64,000 nt of DNA, taken from assembly GCF_014201135.1 (NCBI RefSeq), contig NZ_JACHDR010000001.1, positions 2,108,001 through 2,172,000 of the forward strand. Reading direction: 5' to 3'. Positions within the stretch are counted from its first letter, which is position 1; each line of letters opens with the position of its first letter. The position numbers were made by a program, and so were the translations under genes. Positions 48,871 to 58,448 of this stretch are shown here, piece by piece. This DNA comes from Neomicrococcus aestuarii (GTDB lineage Bacteria > Actinomycetota > Actinomycetes > Actinomycetales > Micrococcaceae). The notes beneath the pieces are model-generated. The model was not told the origin of the DNA, did not search any database, and was given only the letters and a program-made list of their open reading frames with translations.

Positions 48871-49899
48871 TTACCGAACGGCAGCGTCCTGATACGCCGA
48901 CTGAATTACGGTGCCCCAGTATGGGCCGTACATAACAGTTGACTTAGAACCGTAGCCGTAGCTGTTCACGGAGTTCTGGTAGCCGCTGGATGAGGTGCCC
49001 AAGAACCATGGGCCGCCGGAGGAACCTCCGGTCATGTTGCACGGGATGCCCTGGCTGTTGAAGGCCGGGTTGTAAGGATCGTTAGACGAAGGTCCGGTGC
49101 AGGAGTACAGCGTCTCGCCGTTGAATGGGCGTGCGGCTGGGTAGCCGAAGGCTTTGTAGGTCTGACCGCGAGCAGCGTTGAACTGGACTCCGGAAGCTCC
49201 CACCGTTGCTGCGAGGGTCTTTCCGCTCAAGGTGTTCATGACGGCGAAGCCGGTGTCGTACTGCATGGAACCCTGCGAGCTCCACTGCGTTGGAGCCACG
49301 AGCGTGCGGGCGGTGAACTTTCCGTACGGTGCGGCACCGTTCTTATAAGCAGGGACAAAGACGAAGTTCGTGGCGAAAGCGCCGGGACCTTCATTGAGGC
49401 AGTGGCCGGCGGTGGAAACCGTGGAGCCGTTGCTGGAGGTCACAGAGTTTCCGGAGCACACGTAGTTCGAGCCACCGAGGGTGAAGAACACCTTGCCGAT
49501 GTGGCTGACAGGATTCTCACTCACCGCGGAACTCGAAGCGGCCTTGCGCTCAGGAGCTGCGAGCTTGGTAGGTGAGCCGGAAGCGTTGAGCTGATCGACG
49601 GACTTGGCGTTGAGGGCCTGTGCGATGTCATTGAGGCTACGCTGAACGGCGGCGGAACCTGCCTTGAGCGTGAGCACATCACCAGGGATCGCGGACTTCA
49701 TGCGAGCGGCCGTCCAATAGGTGGCTGCCTTCTTCGCCTCGGCGCTGGAAACCTGGTGAGTTTCGACGGAAGCGGAGCTGCCCGCCTTGGTGAGCTGCGC
49801 CGTCGTAGTGTCAGCGCTTGCTACCGCGGGAACGAAAGCAGCGGTGACTGCGAGAGAGAGTGAGGCGGTAACGGTTGCGCCCCAGTGAAGTTTTCTCAT
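48871..49899 (-). CDS. Secreted trypsin-like serine protease
   Basis: 342 residues. ATG 49897-49899 has GAAGGG upstream; an in-frame start 66 bp earlier is unlikely. A signal peptide (MRKLHWGATVTASLSLAVTAAFVPAVASA, about 29 residues) precedes a pro-region (about 30-125) and an S1-like domain (about 130-342). The triad is H166 (STAGHC), D215 (MQYDTGFAVM) and S294 (GGSSGGPW). Such glutamyl-endopeptidase-like or V8-like proteins are common secreted enzymes of soil and skin actinobacteria. Substrate unknown. Confidence 0.93.
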   Translation of the reverse strand: MRKLHWGATVTASLSLAVTAAFVPAVASADTTTAQLTKAGSSASVETHQVSSAEAKKAATYWTAARMKSAIPGDVLTLKAGSAAVQRSLNDIAQALNAKSVDQLNASGSPTKLAAPERKAASSSAVSENPVSHIGKVFFTLGGSNYVCSGNSVTSSNGSTVSTAGHCLNEGPGAFATNFVFVPAYKNGAAPYGKFTARTLVAPTQWSSQGSMQYDTGFAVMNTLSGKTLAATVGASGVQFNAARGQTYKAFGYPAARPFNGETLYSCTGPSSNDPYNPAFNSQGIPCNMTGGSSGGPWFLGTSSSGYQNSVNSYGYGSKSTVMYGPYWGTVIQSAYQDAAVR

Positions 49900-50048
49900 C
49901 TTTGTACCCTTCGTTGATCGGGCGGAGTGATTCGGCCTCGATGAGATGAAACTACCGTTCAACAACAGTTTCAGAAATAGCCATTTGGATAATTTTCTGG
50001 GGCGGTTTGTGAAGGGGCTCTACAGAGTAAGGGTGCGGCGGCTAATGC

Positions 50049-50672
50049 TTAGTGAATGAAGATCAGCAAAACCGCCACCAAGATGAACAGCACGCCGAAC
50101 GTGGTGTTCATGATGCGTTGACCGCGGGCGCTGCGCGTAAAACGGCGGAAACTTTTGGCTGCGGCCGCGAAGAAGAACCACATCACCAGGACATCGACCA
50201 GCACAATCGTGCCTATATAGATGAGGTATTGCGGGAGTAGTGGCTCGCTGGGGCGAATGAATTGAGGTGTGAAAGCGAGGAAGAAAACGATCGCCTTCGG
50301 GTTGAGCAGATTTACCCAGACGCCGCGCCGGAACATCGAAAGTGCGGGTTCGTTCTTGCGAACATCGAGCGCAGTTTCTTCTGAAACGGGTTTGGCGAGG
50401 ATCGAACGGATGCCCAGATACACCAAGTACGCAGCTCCCGCGTAGCGCACCACGTTGAACAGGACGAGGGAATTCGCCACGAGGATACCCACGCCGGCGG
50501 CAACGATCAGCACGTGGATGAGGAGTGCAACTTGCTGCCCCAGGATGCCCCAGAAGGAGCGCCGGAAGCCTTCGTTGATGGCGTTCGTCATGGTGTTGAT
50601 GGCGCCTGCGCCGGGGGTGAAGCTGATGACTACGCTCGCGCCGAGCAGGGATAACCAAAGGGAGAGGGGCAC
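50049..50672 (-). CDS. LysE/RhtB-family amino acid exporter
   Basis: 207-residue LysE-type translocator with six helices (PLSLWLSLLGASVVISFTPGAGAINTMTNAINEGFRRSFWGILGQQVALLIHVLIVAAGVGILVANS is the typical start, with the FTPGAG motif). It likely exports an amino acid or homoserine-like compound; substrate unknown. It is divergent from dnaK, and its upstream region abuts the first HAIR operator (50718-50738). Confidence 0.92.
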   Translation of the reverse strand: MPLSLWLSLLGASVVISFTPGAGAINTMTNAINEGFRRSFWGILGQQVALLIHVLIVAAGVGILVANSLVLFNVVRYAGAAYLVYLGIRSILAKPVSEETALDVRKNEPALSMFRRGVWVNLLNPKAIVFFLAFTPQFIRPSEPLLPQYLIYIGTIVLVDVLVMWFFFAAAAKSFRRFTRSARGQRIMNTTFGVLFILVAVLLIFIH

Positions 50673-50717
50673 CCAGAAATCATAGGTGGTTCCGCCCCGT
50701 TGTTCACCGGAAGTGAA

Positions 50718-50738
50718 CTTGAGTCTACTTCACTCAAC
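50718..50738. promoter_or_regulatory. HAIR operator 1 (HspR site) upstream of dnaK
   Basis: CTTGAGT-CTACTTC-ACTCAAC matches the HspR consensus CTTGAGT-N7-ACTCAAG with one end mismatch. It lies just upstream of the -35. The same 21 bp in reverse complement stands before clpB. Confidence 0.93.
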
Positions 50739-50744
50739 TTTGAC

Positions 50745-50772
50745 TTGACATTGTTTTGGGACTGAGTAAAGT
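50745..50772 (+). promoter_or_regulatory. dnaK promoter
   Basis: -35 TTGACA (50745-50750) and -10 TAAAGT (50767-50772) with 16 bp between, a strong vegetative promoter lying between two HAIR operators; operator 2 overlaps the -10. Confidence 0.75.
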
Positions 50773-50791
50773 TGAGTCCAGATCGCTCAAC
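50771..50791. promoter_or_regulatory. HAIR operator 2 (HspR site) at the dnaK -10
   Basis: GTTGAGT-CCAGATC-GCTCAAC, a symmetric HspR-type inverted repeat with two differences from the consensus arms, overlapping the end of the -10 hexamer. It fits repression by blocking polymerase. Confidence 0.88.
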
Positions 50792-50834
50792 TGAGTGAAA
50801 TTGACCGTATACACATCTCGAAAGAAGGAATGCT

Positions 50835-52694
50835 ATGTCCCGTGCAGTTGGCATTGACTTGGGAACCACGAACTCCGTTGTTTCCGTTCTCGAAGGTGGC
50901 GAGCCTACCGTTATCGCAAACGCTGAAGGCAACCGCACCACCCCCTCCGTTGTTGCATTCTCCAAGGGCGGCGAAGTCCTCGTAGGCGACATCGCCAAGC
51001 GCCAGGCCGTCAACAACATCGACCGCACCATCGCTTCCGTCAAGCGCCACATGGGCACTGACTGGACCGTAGCTATCGATGACAAGAAGTACACGGCTCA
51101 GGAAATTTCCGCTCGTACGCTGATGAAGCTGAAGCACGACGCCGAATCTTACTTGGGCGAAAAGGTCACGGACGCTGTGATCACCGTTCCTGCATACTTC
51201 AATGACGCTGAGCGTCAGGCCACGAAGGAAGCTGGCGAAATCGCTGGCCTCAACGTGCTCCGTATTGTGAACGAGCCAACCGCTGCCGCTTTGGCTTACG
51301 GCCTGGACAAGGGCAAGGAAGACGAACTCATCTTGGTATTCGACCTCGGTGGCGGAACGTTCGACGTTTCCCTCTTGGAAGTTGGCAAGGACGACGACGG
51401 CTTCTCCACCATTCAGGTTCGCTCCACCGCCGGTGACAACCGCCTCGGTGGCGACGACTGGGATCAGCGCGTTGTTGACTGGCTCTTGGCTCAGGCTAAG
51501 TCCAAGGGCGCAGACCTCTCCAAGGACAAGATCGCCCTTCAGCGTTTGAAGGAAGCTGCTGAGCAGGCCAAGAAGGAACTTTCCTCCGCAACCAGCACCA
51601 ACATTTCCCTCCAGTACCTCTCGGTCACCCCAGAGGGACCGGTTCACTTGGACGAGCACCTTTCCCGTGCAAAGTTCCAGGAACTGACCGCTGACTTGCT
51701 TGACCGCACCAAGAAGCCATTCAACGACGTCATCAAGGAAGCCGGCATCACGGTTTCTGACATTGACCACGTGGTCCTCGTGGGTGGTTCCACCCGTATG
51801 CCAGCCGTGGTTGAGCTCGTCAAGGAATTGGCCGGCAAGGAGCCTAACAAGGGCGTTAACCCTGACGAAGTTGTTGCCGTTGGTGCAGCTTTGCAGGCAG
51901 GCGTCCTGAAGGGTGAGCGCAAGGACGTTCTCTTGATCGACGTCACCCCACTGTCCCTCGGTATCGAAACCAAGGGCGGCGTGATGACCAAGTTGATCGA
52001 GCGCAACACCGCTATTCCTACCAAGCGTTCTGAGACGTTCACGACCGCTGATGACAACCAGCCATCCGTGTCCATCCAGGTGTTCCAGGGCGAGCGCGAG
52101 TTCACCCGTGACAACAAGCCACTGGGTACCTTCGAGCTGACCGGTATTGCTCCGGCTCCTCGCGGTGTGCCACAGATCGAGGTCACTTTCGACATCGACG
52201 CCAACGGCATTGTGCACGTCTCCGCTAAGGACAAGGGCACCGGCACCGAGCAGTCCATGACCATCACCGGTGGTTCTTCGCTTTCGAAGGATGACATCGA
52301 GCGCATGGTCAAGGAAGCTGAAGAGCACGCAGCCGAGGACAAGAAGCGCCGCGAGGCCGCTGAAACCCGCAACGCTGCCGAGCAGTCCGCATACTCGGTG
52401 GACAAGCTCCTCAAGGACAACGACGAGAAGCTTCCTGAAGAGGTCAAGACCGAGGTTCAGGCCGACGTCGACGCTTTGAAGGCAGCCCTTGAGAAGCAGG
52501 ACAACGACGACGAAGTGAAGGAAGCTTTCGACAAGCTCCAGGCTTCGCAGCTCAAGATCGGTGAGGCTCTCTACGCTTCCGATCAGGCTTCCGCGGCTCA
52601 GGGCGGCGAGTCCGCTTCTGCTTCGACGGAACCTGAAGAGGACGTAGTGGATGCTGAAATCATCGACGAAGAGTCTGACAACGAGAAGAAGTAA
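50835..52694 (+). CDS. dnaK: Hsp70 chaperone DnaK
   Basis: 619-residue DnaK, normal length for actinobacteria. It starts [27 protein letters not shown]; the ATPase domain (about 1-360) has [14 protein letters not shown] and [16 protein letters not shown], then the [17 protein letters not shown] linker and substrate-binding domain, with an acidic, Ser-rich tail ([19 protein letters not shown]). It folds and protects proteins with GrpE and DnaJ and acts as co-repressor partner of HspR. It is preceded by two HAIR sites and GAAAGAAGG. Codon use is strongly biased, as in a highly expressed gene. Confidence 0.98.
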   Translation: MSRAVGIDLGTTNSVVSVLEGGEPTVIANAEGNRTTPSVVAFSKGGEVLVGDIAKRQAVNNIDRTIASVKRHMGTDWTVAIDDKKYTAQEISARTLMKLKHDAESYLGEKVTDAVITVPAYFNDAERQATKEAGEIAGLNVLRIVNEPTAAALAYGLDKGKEDELILVFDLGGGTFDVSLLEVGKDDDGFSTIQVRSTAGDNRLGGDDWDQRVVDWLLAQAKSKGADLSKDKIALQRLKEAAEQAKKELSSATSTNISLQYLSVTPEGPVHLDEHLSRAKFQELTADLLDRTKKPFNDVIKEAGITVSDIDHVVLVGGSTRMPAVVELVKELAGKEPNKGVNPDEVVAVGAALQAGVLKGERKDVLLIDVTPLSLGIETKGGVMTKLIERNTAIPTKRSETFTTADDNQPSVSIQVFQGEREFTRDNKPLGTFELTGIAPAPRGVPQIEVTFDIDANGIVHVSAKDKGTGTEQSMTITGGSSLSKDDIERMVKEAEEHAAEDKKRREAAETRNAAEQSAYSVDKLLKDNDEKLPEEVKTEVQADVDALKAALEKQDNDDEVKEAFDKLQASQLKIGEALYASDQASAAQGGESASASTEPEEDVVDAEIIDEESDNEKK

Positions 52695-52708
52695 GAGGGG
52701 TTGATCTG

Positions 52709-53386
52709 ATGCCGCACCACGGCAACGAGTTCGAACACGAGGCCGAGGAGCCGGTGCGCTTCACGGATAAGCGCAAGATCGATCCCGAGACCGGGGCTGT
52801 CCGCGGTGAATCCGCCGCGGACAGCCCCCAGTCCGGAAACGCTCACGAAGAGGTCTCCCCGGCAGGCGAAGCGCATGACACCGATGATGCGCTCAAGCAG
52901 GCCGAAGACATCCTCAACAACGCTTCCACGGATGGTGCCGAGTCAGGTTCTGACGAAGACGCCAACACCCGCGAAGCGGAGCTCCGGACGGATCTTCTGC
53001 GGTTGCAGGCCGAATACGTCAACTACCGCAAGCGTGTGGAGCGCGATCGTGACGTAGCTCGCCACGATGCCACTCGCTCCACCTTGTCCCAGTTGCTCCC
53101 CGTGCTCGATGACCTCGACGCAGCCCGAGCAGCAGGCGACTTGACCGAGGGACCGTTTGCGTCCATCGCCAACAAGCTGGATCAGATCATTGCGAACGCT
53201 GGATTTGAGCGCATCAACGAAGTGGGAGTCGCTTTTGACCCCACCGTTCATGAAGCTCTTATGCAGCAGCCCAATGACGAGGTTCCTGCCGATCACGTAG
53301 CCATGGTGCTGCGGAGCGGTTACCAGTTCAAGGAACGCGTGGTTCGCGCCGCACAGGTGGTCGTCTCCACGGGACCGGCTGAATAA
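52709..53386 (+). CDS. grpE: Nucleotide exchange factor GrpE
   Basis: 225 residues. A long charged disordered N-terminus (1-85) precedes the coiled-coil region (AELRTDLLRLQAEYVNYRKRVERDRD) and the beta domain (INEVGVAFDPTVHEALMQQPNDEVPADHVAMVLRSGYQFKERVVRAAQVVV). It speeds ADP release from DnaK. It begins 14 bp after dnaK in the same operon, and a terminator follows it. Confidence 0.97.
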   Translation: MPHHGNEFEHEAEEPVRFTDKRKIDPETGAVRGESAADSPQSGNAHEEVSPAGEAHDTDDALKQAEDILNNASTDGAESGSDEDANTREAELRTDLLRLQAEYVNYRKRVERDRDVARHDATRSTLSQLLPVLDDLDAARAAGDLTEGPFASIANKLDQIIANAGFERINEVGVAFDPTVHEALMQQPNDEVPADHVAMVLRSGYQFKERVVRAAQVVVSTGPAE

Positions 53387-53399
53387 CGCATGATGAAGA

Positions 53400-53438
53400 G
53401 GTGGGGGCTGAGATACTCGGCCCCCACCACACTTCTTT
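53400..53438 (+). terminator. Terminator between grpE and dnaJ
   Basis: GGTGGGGGC (53400-53408) pairs with GCCCCCACC (53420-53428), with an inner TGAG/CTCG loop, then CACTTCTTTT. It would separate dnaK-grpE from dnaJ-hspR transcription, perhaps partially. Confidence 0.8.
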
Positions 53439-53516
53439 TGAGCAGTCTTATTTCACAAGAAATACCTGAAACACAAAACTCATACACTTACACATTGATT
53501 TGAAAGGAGGCGCCTT

Positions 53517-54506
53517 GTGGCCAGCCAGGATTGGGTAGAGAAGGACTTCTACGCGGTGCTGGGCGTCTCCAAGGACGCCAGCGCAGCTGACATCAAGAAG
53601 GCGTACCGAAAACTCGCCCGCAAATACCACCCGGATACCAACGAAGGTAACGCGGAGGCAGAGGCGAAGTTCAAGGACATCACCGAAGCCAACGCCGTGC
53701 TCTCAGACCCGGAAGAGCGCCAACAGTATGACGCCATCCGCGCCATGGGATCAGGCGCTCGCTTCCAAGCGCCGGGCGCCGGCGGAACCGCAGGAACCGG
53801 CGGATTTGAGGACATCTTTGGTGACATCTTCGGCGGAGGTGGGGGAGGGCGTCGTCGTACTTCCTACTCCACCGGCGGAACCGGCTTCCCCGGCGGAGGC
53901 GTCCCACCAGAATTCGCGGATCTCTTCGGAGGCGGCGGCGGATTCGGTCAGCAAGCCCCCACCAAGGGTCGCGACCGCACCGCCTCCACCACCATCTCCT
54001 TTGAAGGATCCATCAACGGCACCACGGTGTCCTTCCGCGAGAACAGCGGCGAAACTTTCGATGTGAAGATTCCCGCCGGAATCAAGGACGGGCAGAAAGT
54101 CCGCCGCCAAGGCAAGGGCGAGTCCGGCGCTGCTGGCAATGGTGACCTCATCATCACCGTCAACGTCACGCCTCACCCGTTCTTCAAGCGCGAAGACAAC
54201 AACCTGCGCATCCACGTGCCCATCACTTTCAGCGAGGCAGCCCTCGGCGGAACCATCGAGGTACCCACGCTGACCGGTGAGGTGGTCAAGGTGAAGGTGG
54301 CTCCGGGCACCAGCTCCGGCCGAGTCCTTCGCTTGAAGGGCCGCGGCGTGAAGACGTCCAAGGTCACCGGCGATTTGCTGGTAGTGCTCGATGTTGCGGT
54401 TCCACAGAACCTCAACGATGAAGCTCGCGCAGCCATTGAAGCGTTCGCAGAAGCAACCAAGGATGCGAATCCTCGCGAGTCACTTTCTGACAAAGCGAAA
54501 CTGTAG
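53517..54506 (+). CDS. dnaJ: J-domain co-chaperone DnaJ without zinc finger
   Basis: 329 residues. The J domain (about 9-75) has the HPD motif at 38-40 (KYHPDTN). A Gly/Phe-rich region (82-150) leads straight to the C-terminal substrate domains ([47 protein letters not shown]). The four CxxCxGxG zinc repeats of type I DnaJ are absent, so this is type II/CbpA-like. GTG 53517 has AAAGGAGG upstream. It may have its own promoter in the 130-bp AT-rich gap, and hspR follows 9 bp after it. One dispersed-motif copy (53850-53859) falls in the Gly-rich part as RRRT codons. Confidence 0.95.
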   Translation: MASQDWVEKDFYAVLGVSKDASAADIKKAYRKLARKYHPDTNEGNAEAEAKFKDITEANAVLSDPEERQQYDAIRAMGSGARFQAPGAGGTAGTGGFEDIFGDIFGGGGGGRRRTSYSTGGTGFPGGGVPPEFADLFGGGGGFGQQAPTKGRDRTASTTISFEGSINGTTVSFRENSGETFDVKIPAGIKDGQKVRRQGKGESGAAGNGDLIITVNVTPHPFFKREDNNLRIHVPITFSEAALGGTIEVPTLTGEVVKVKVAPGTSSGRVLRLKGRGVKTSKVTGDLLVVLDVAVPQNLNDEARAAIEAFAEATKDANPRESLSDKAKL

Positions 54507-54515
54507 GAGGCGGCC

Positions 54516-54950
54516 ATGATGGATAAGCACACGCCGATCTACGTCATCAGCGTTGCTGCCGAGCTAGCCGACATGCACCCCCAAACCCTGCGGCAATACG
54601 ACCGCATGGGTTTGGTCTCGCCCTCGAGGCAGGGCGGCCGGCAGCGGCGCTACTCGCGCCACGATGTGGAGACGTTGCGCGAAGTGCAGAGCCTGTCCAA
54701 GGACGGGGTTTCCCTCGAAGGGATCCGCCGCATCTTGGAGCTAGAAAACCAAGTGGACGCCCTGCGCTCACGGGTACGCGAGCTCATGGTGGAAGTGCAA
54801 GAACTGCGCATCGACCGCCGTCCCGCCGAGGAACTCGCACGCATTTTCGCCGCCGGAATGGCCGGCGAAGTGGTCACGATGCCCAACACCTACCGGCCCG
54901 CGCCGCGTCGTCCGGATTGGTTCTACGGCCCGCTAGCGATCGAACGCTAA
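54516..54950 (+). CDS. hspR: Heat-shock repressor HspR (MerR family)
   Basis: 144 residues. The MerR-type helix-turn-helix (about 10-75, YVISVAAELADMHPQTLRQYDRMGLVSPSRQGGRQRRYSRHDVETLREVQSLSKDGVSLEGIRRILEL) is the HspR type, followed by a coiled-coil. It binds HAIR operators before dnaK and clpB with DnaK as partner. It starts at ATG 54516 or 54519. Its 3' end overlaps the convergent trmB stop by 4 bp. Confidence 0.96.
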   Translation: MMDKHTPIYVISVAAELADMHPQTLRQYDRMGLVSPSRQGGRQRRYSRHDVETLREVQSLSKDGVSLEGIRRILELENQVDALRSRVRELMVEVQELRIDRRPAEELARIFAAGMAGEVVTMPNTYRPAPRRPDWFYGPLAIER

Positions 54951-55696
54951 GCCTCCACGCGCCGGAACGTTAGATCGTGAATGGTGCGCCCAGCCTTGTG
55001 CGCCTTGGTTTCGAAGCTCGTGACAATGCGGCCTTCGAAGCGAGGCGCCCAAGACTCGTGCAAGTTCTCAAAATCGGGGGAGTTCGTCAGGACCTCGAGT
55101 ATCTGATCGGCGTATTCGTCCCAGTCCGTGGCGAGTCGCCACAGCCCACCGGGGCGTAGCACGCGGGCCACGCGGGCCGCGAAGGCATCGTTGACCAGGC
55201 GGCGCTTGTTGTGGCGGGCCTTGTGCCACGGGTCCGGGAAGAACACCCAGACTTCGTCCACGCTGCCGTCGTCCAACACATCAAACACCTCGGGTGCGTT
55301 CGCCTGAACGCACCGCACGTTCGTCAGCCCGGCCGTCCCGGCCTTGAGCATGAGCTGTGCAAGACCTGGCCGGTACACCTCGACGGCCAAGAAGTTCCGC
55401 TCCGGCTCTTCCGCAGCCCGAGCCACCATCGCTTCGCCCAGCCCTGACCCGACCTCAATCACGAGGGGAGCGGTCCGCCCGAAGTGAGCTGCGTCGTCGA
55501 AATCAAAATCCTTGCTGACCGAAGTGTCCGCAATATGCCGCGGCACCTCAATGAGGAACTGGTCCGCGTATTTTTCCCACGCGCTGAGGCGGCGGCCCTG
55601 CAGACGCGTGCCGCGGCGCACGAAAGACACTGGCTCCGAACGGTAGAGATCGGAATCGAACTTGCTCGACGGAGTTGCGTCACCCTCAAAAGTCAT
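54947..55696 (-). CDS. trmB: tRNA (guanine-N7-)-methyltransferase
   Basis: 249-residue TrmB. SAM-binding motif I appears as LVIEVGSGLGEAMVARA, and the family motif VWVFFPDPWHKARHNKRRLV (with the catalytic aspartate-x-x-x-lysine region) is clear. It methylates G46 of tRNA. It converges on hspR with a 4-bp overlap of the 3' ends. One partial dispersed-motif copy (GTGAGCTGCGTCGTCG, 55484-55499) lies inside. Confidence 0.95.
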   Translation of the reverse strand: MTFEGDATPSSKFDSDLYRSEPVSFVRRGTRLQGRRLSAWEKYADQFLIEVPRHIADTSVSKDFDFDDAAHFGRTAPLVIEVGSGLGEAMVARAAEEPERNFLAVEVYRPGLAQLMLKAGTAGLTNVRCVQANAPEVFDVLDDGSVDEVWVFFPDPWHKARHNKRRLVNDAFAARVARVLRPGGLWRLATDWDEYADQILEVLTNSPDFENLHESWAPRFEGRIVTSFETKAHKAGRTIHDLTFRRVEA

Positions 55697-55733
55697 GCGT
55701 CAAGCTTAGTGAACTTCTGACGGCAACCGCGCG

Positions 55734-57296
55734 CTATTTTGGTGCCGGCCCCGTGCTGTACACCACGCCGGCGGCGGGATTTTTGGATGCAAGCAGCTGC
55801 GAGACCGTGACGAACTGGTAGCCCTGCGCGCTCAGTTGCTTGAGAATCTCGGGGACGGCGTTCACGGTGCTTGAGTGAATGTCATGCATCAGCACAATCG
55901 CCCCCGCGTGGGCGCCGGTGACCGCCTCATCCACCACGGCGGCCGCGTTGCGCGACTTCCAATCCAGCGTGTCCACGTCCCACAACACCACGGGGCTGTG
56001 TGTGAGCTGGTTGACCGTAGGACTTGTCGCGCCGTACGGCGGCCGCACGAGCTGCGGTGCGTAGCCCAGCACGTTGGAAATGGCGTCCGAGGTGCTCTCC
56101 AGCTCATCGCTGACCCCGTCCTCGCTGAGCGTGGGCAAGGATCGGTGGCTCCATGTGTGATTGCCGATCTCATGCCCCTCGGCGGCCTCGCGCATCAGCG
56201 TCTCGGTGTACCGGTCCACGTTGGAACCCACCACGAAAAACGTGGCCTTCGCGTTGTATTCGCCCAGCGTATCCAGCAGTTGCTTCGTGTACGGGCCCGG
56301 GCCGTCGTCAAACGTGAGCGCGATGCACTTGGTCACCGCGCAATCCACGCTGGACTGGCTTGGCGGGGCGGCCGCGTCCGGCGGAGCGGTCACGGTTCCG
56401 GGGGCTTCACTGCTGACCACAGAGGACGACGACGCAGCTTGCGTAGAGGTTTCCGCGCTCATTCCCGCGGTGCGCACCTTTTTGCCCGCCTCATTCAAGA
56501 GCGGCTCAAGATCCGCGGCGGCGATAGTGATGACCGGTGCACCGACGGCTCCCGCGGCCACGGTGTATTCATCAAACTCGAGTAGGCCGTTTCCGGCGGA
56601 GTCGAAGTTCAGCGAATCCAGGTAGGTCTCATCGACGTCGGCAAGAGCGTCCGGAAAGACATCGGGGTGCTTGGAGAGTGCGGTCTTGGCGAGTTCAAGA
56701 AGCTTGGCCCACGCGGCGTCATCCGTGAAGAGGTCTTTGGTCTCTAGAGCCTGGTGTTCTTGCGGCAAGTACCAGAGCGTGTGATAGCTCGCGGCGCCGG
56801 AAGCCCCTAGGAATTCGTAGGCTTCGAGTCGAATGCCAATGGCTTCCTCGGTGGAAGCCGTGAGGACGGGCTGGACGTTGAGTTCAGCGGTGGCGACGCC
56901 GGAGTCATCGCCCTCACCGCGGGCTTCTTGGTACCCCGAAATCCACTCTTCGATCACCCTGAGCTGCGCTTCGGAGAGCTCGGCGTGACCGGCCATGCTG
57001 AACCACCGATAGAACACCCGCGCGTCGTTGAGGGAGGCGCTTTCTGTGTTCAGCTCGGCGTTCGCGGTGGAAGACAGCGTTGTCTCCGGGGCGCCGGGCG
57101 CGGTGGCAATGGGAACCGGCGTGGTGATGGCGGCAGAGTCGCTGTTGCTGCTGCTGTCAGCAGTATTGTCCGTCGAGGTTGGCGCCGTGCACGAGGTCAG
57201 GATCAAGGCGCTTGAAGCGACACCTGCCAGCATCCAGGCGGCGGGTCGGGTGGAGTGCTTTCGGGCTTGGCTGAACCATTGGACGGGGCGACGCAT
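55734..57296 (-). CDS. Polysaccharide deacetylase lipoprotein with RsiV-like domain
   Basis: 520 residues. An N-terminal hydrophobic segment and lipobox (LILTSCTA, C36) suggest a lipoprotein. The middle (about 75-275) resembles the DUF3298/RsiV-type module (LRVIEEWISGYQEARGEGDDSG, TLWYLPQEHQALETKDLFTDDAAWAKLLELAK). The C-terminal NodB domain (about 320-500) has LTFDDGPGPYT, HEIGNHTWSHRSLPTL, RPPYGATSPTV and VLMHDIHSSTV, the five carbohydrate esterase 4 motifs with their metal-binding D-H-H. It probably deacetylates peptidoglycan or another wall polymer. Fusion to an RsiV-like module suggests lysozyme-related or wall-sensing roles (inference). Confidence 0.9.
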   Translation of the reverse strand: MRRPVQWFSQARKHSTRPAAWMLAGVASSALILTSCTAPTSTDNTADSSSNSDSAAITTPVPIATAPGAPETTLSSTANAELNTESASLNDARVFYRWFSMAGHAELSEAQLRVIEEWISGYQEARGEGDDSGVATAELNVQPVLTASTEEAIGIRLEAYEFLGASGAASYHTLWYLPQEHQALETKDLFTDDAAWAKLLELAKTALSKHPDVFPDALADVDETYLDSLNFDSAGNGLLEFDEYTVAAGAVGAPVITIAAADLEPLLNEAGKKVRTAGMSAETSTQAASSSSVVSSEAPGTVTAPPDAAAPPSQSSVDCAVTKCIALTFDDGPGPYTKQLLDTLGEYNAKATFFVVGSNVDRYTETLMREAAEGHEIGNHTWSHRSLPTLSEDGVSDELESTSDAISNVLGYAPQLVRPPYGATSPTVNQLTHSPVVLWDVDTLDWKSRNAAAVVDEAVTGAHAGAIVLMHDIHSSTVNAVPEILKQLSAQGYQFVTVSQLLASKNPAAGVVYSTGPAPK

Positions 57297-57467
57297 ACTT
57301 CTTAGTCTGCTCCGCGCGCGCTCCCACTCAGGGCACTTTCGAGGGGGTTTGGATCAATTGTTATCTAACTGTTGTCTCCCACGCCGCGTTCCTCGGAGGG
57401 AATTTCAGGGTAACTTTCAGGGTTTCGCGGGGTATCTTGAGCGCGCTGTTTGGGATTAGATGGAGAT

Positions 57468-57893
57468 ATGAGAAATGGCCTGTTAAGTACTGTCCTGAAC
57501 GTCATCTGGTTGCTCTTCGGTGGATTGTGGCTGGCACTCGGCTATTTCGTGGCCGGAATTATCTGCTGCATTCTGATTGTGACCATCCCCTTCGGCATTG
57601 CTTCCTTCCGCATTGGGCTGTACGCGCTGTGGCCATTCGGGCAAACCATCGTTGATCGTGGCCCCGCACCGGCACCTTTCTCCACGATCGGCAACGTCCT
57701 GTGGATCATCGTGGCCGGCTGGTGGATTGCACTGGGCCACATCCTGACCGCCATCCCGATGTTTGTCAGCATTATTGGCATCCCGCTGGGCATCGCGAAC
57801 CTCAAGCTCATCCCCGTGTCCTTGGTGCCGCTGGGCAAAGTGATTGTGCCGAGCGATTCGCTGTACCCGCGCTACGAGCACTACAGCCGCTAA
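57468..57893 (+). CDS. yccF: YccF-family membrane protein
   Basis: 141 residues with two copies of the YccF unit (LLSTVLNVIWLLFGGLWLALGYFVAGIICCILIVTIPFGIASFRIGLYALWPFG; STIGNVLWIIVAGWWIALGHILTAIPMFVSIIGIPLGIANLKLIPVSLVPLG), each with membrane helices and a G-I-x-x-(F/L)-K/R loop. ATG 57468 is chosen by homology; a GTG/TTG-type start at 57450 would add 6 residues. Function is unknown. It stands alone between the deacetylase and VOC genes. Confidence 0.88.
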   Translation: MRNGLLSTVLNVIWLLFGGLWLALGYFVAGIICCILIVTIPFGIASFRIGLYALWPFGQTIVDRGPAPAPFSTIGNVLWIIVAGWWIALGHILTAIPMFVSIIGIPLGIANLKLIPVSLVPLGKVIVPSDSLYPRYEHYSR

Positions 57894-57968
57894 ACCCCAC
57901 ACCCGTTTGGCCTCAGACCGAGCAACACACTCCAAGTACCTGAAAATCAGTACGGAACGGAAGACATC

Positions 57969-58448
57969 ATGAAAGCACTGGCAACCTGCCTCTGGTTTGA
58001 CGGCAACGCCTCGGAAGCCGTGCGCTTCTACACGGAGCTGTTCCCGAATTCCTCTTCCTCCACGCTCATGGCGTCGCTGGACGCTCCGAAGGAAGCCGGC
58101 AACGAGCCGCTGCTGATCAACTTCACGATCAACGGCCAAGCGTTTCAGGCCCTCAACGGTGGCCCGCACTTTAGGCCCAACGAGGCGGTCTCTTTTGTGG
58201 TGTCCTGCAAGGATCAGGCGGAAGTGGATTACTACTGGGACGCCATGACGGCCGACGGTGGCGCGGAGTCCATGTGCGGGTGGCTCAAGGACAAATACGG
58301 CTTCTCGTGGCAGATTGTCCCCGAACGGTTGGAGGAACTCATGACTACCTCCGATCTGGCGTCCCAGCAACGAATCATGGATGCGTTCATGAAAATGAGG
58401 AAGCTGGAAATTGCCGTTATTGAGGAAGCCGCTGCGGCGTCGTCGTAA
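57969..58448 (+). CDS. VOC-superfamily protein (PhnB-like)
   Basis: 159 residues of the PhnB/3-demethylubiquinone-methyltransferase-like VOC family (MKALATCLWFDGNASEAVRFYTELFPNSS; LINFTINGQAFQALNGGPHFRPNEAVSFVVSC; WDAMTADGGAESMCGWLKDKYGFSWQIVPERLEEL). Metal residues may be present in GGPHF and the closing Q-I-V-P region. Function in bacteria is usually unassigned. The stop codon TAA is formed within a dispersed-motif copy (58438-58447). Confidence 0.9.
   Translation: MKALATCLWFDGNASEAVRFYTELFPNSSSSTLMASLDAPKEAGNEPLLINFTINGQAFQALNGGPHFRPNEAVSFVVSCKDQAEVDYYWDAMTADGGAESMCGWLKDKYGFSWQIVPERLEELMTTSDLASQQRIMDAFMKMRKLEIAVIEEAAAASS

Noticed and set aside
50787-52328. 513-codon minus-strand frame opposite dnaK
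   Set aside because: Known kind of antisense frame arising from biased dnaK codons; no independent evidence.
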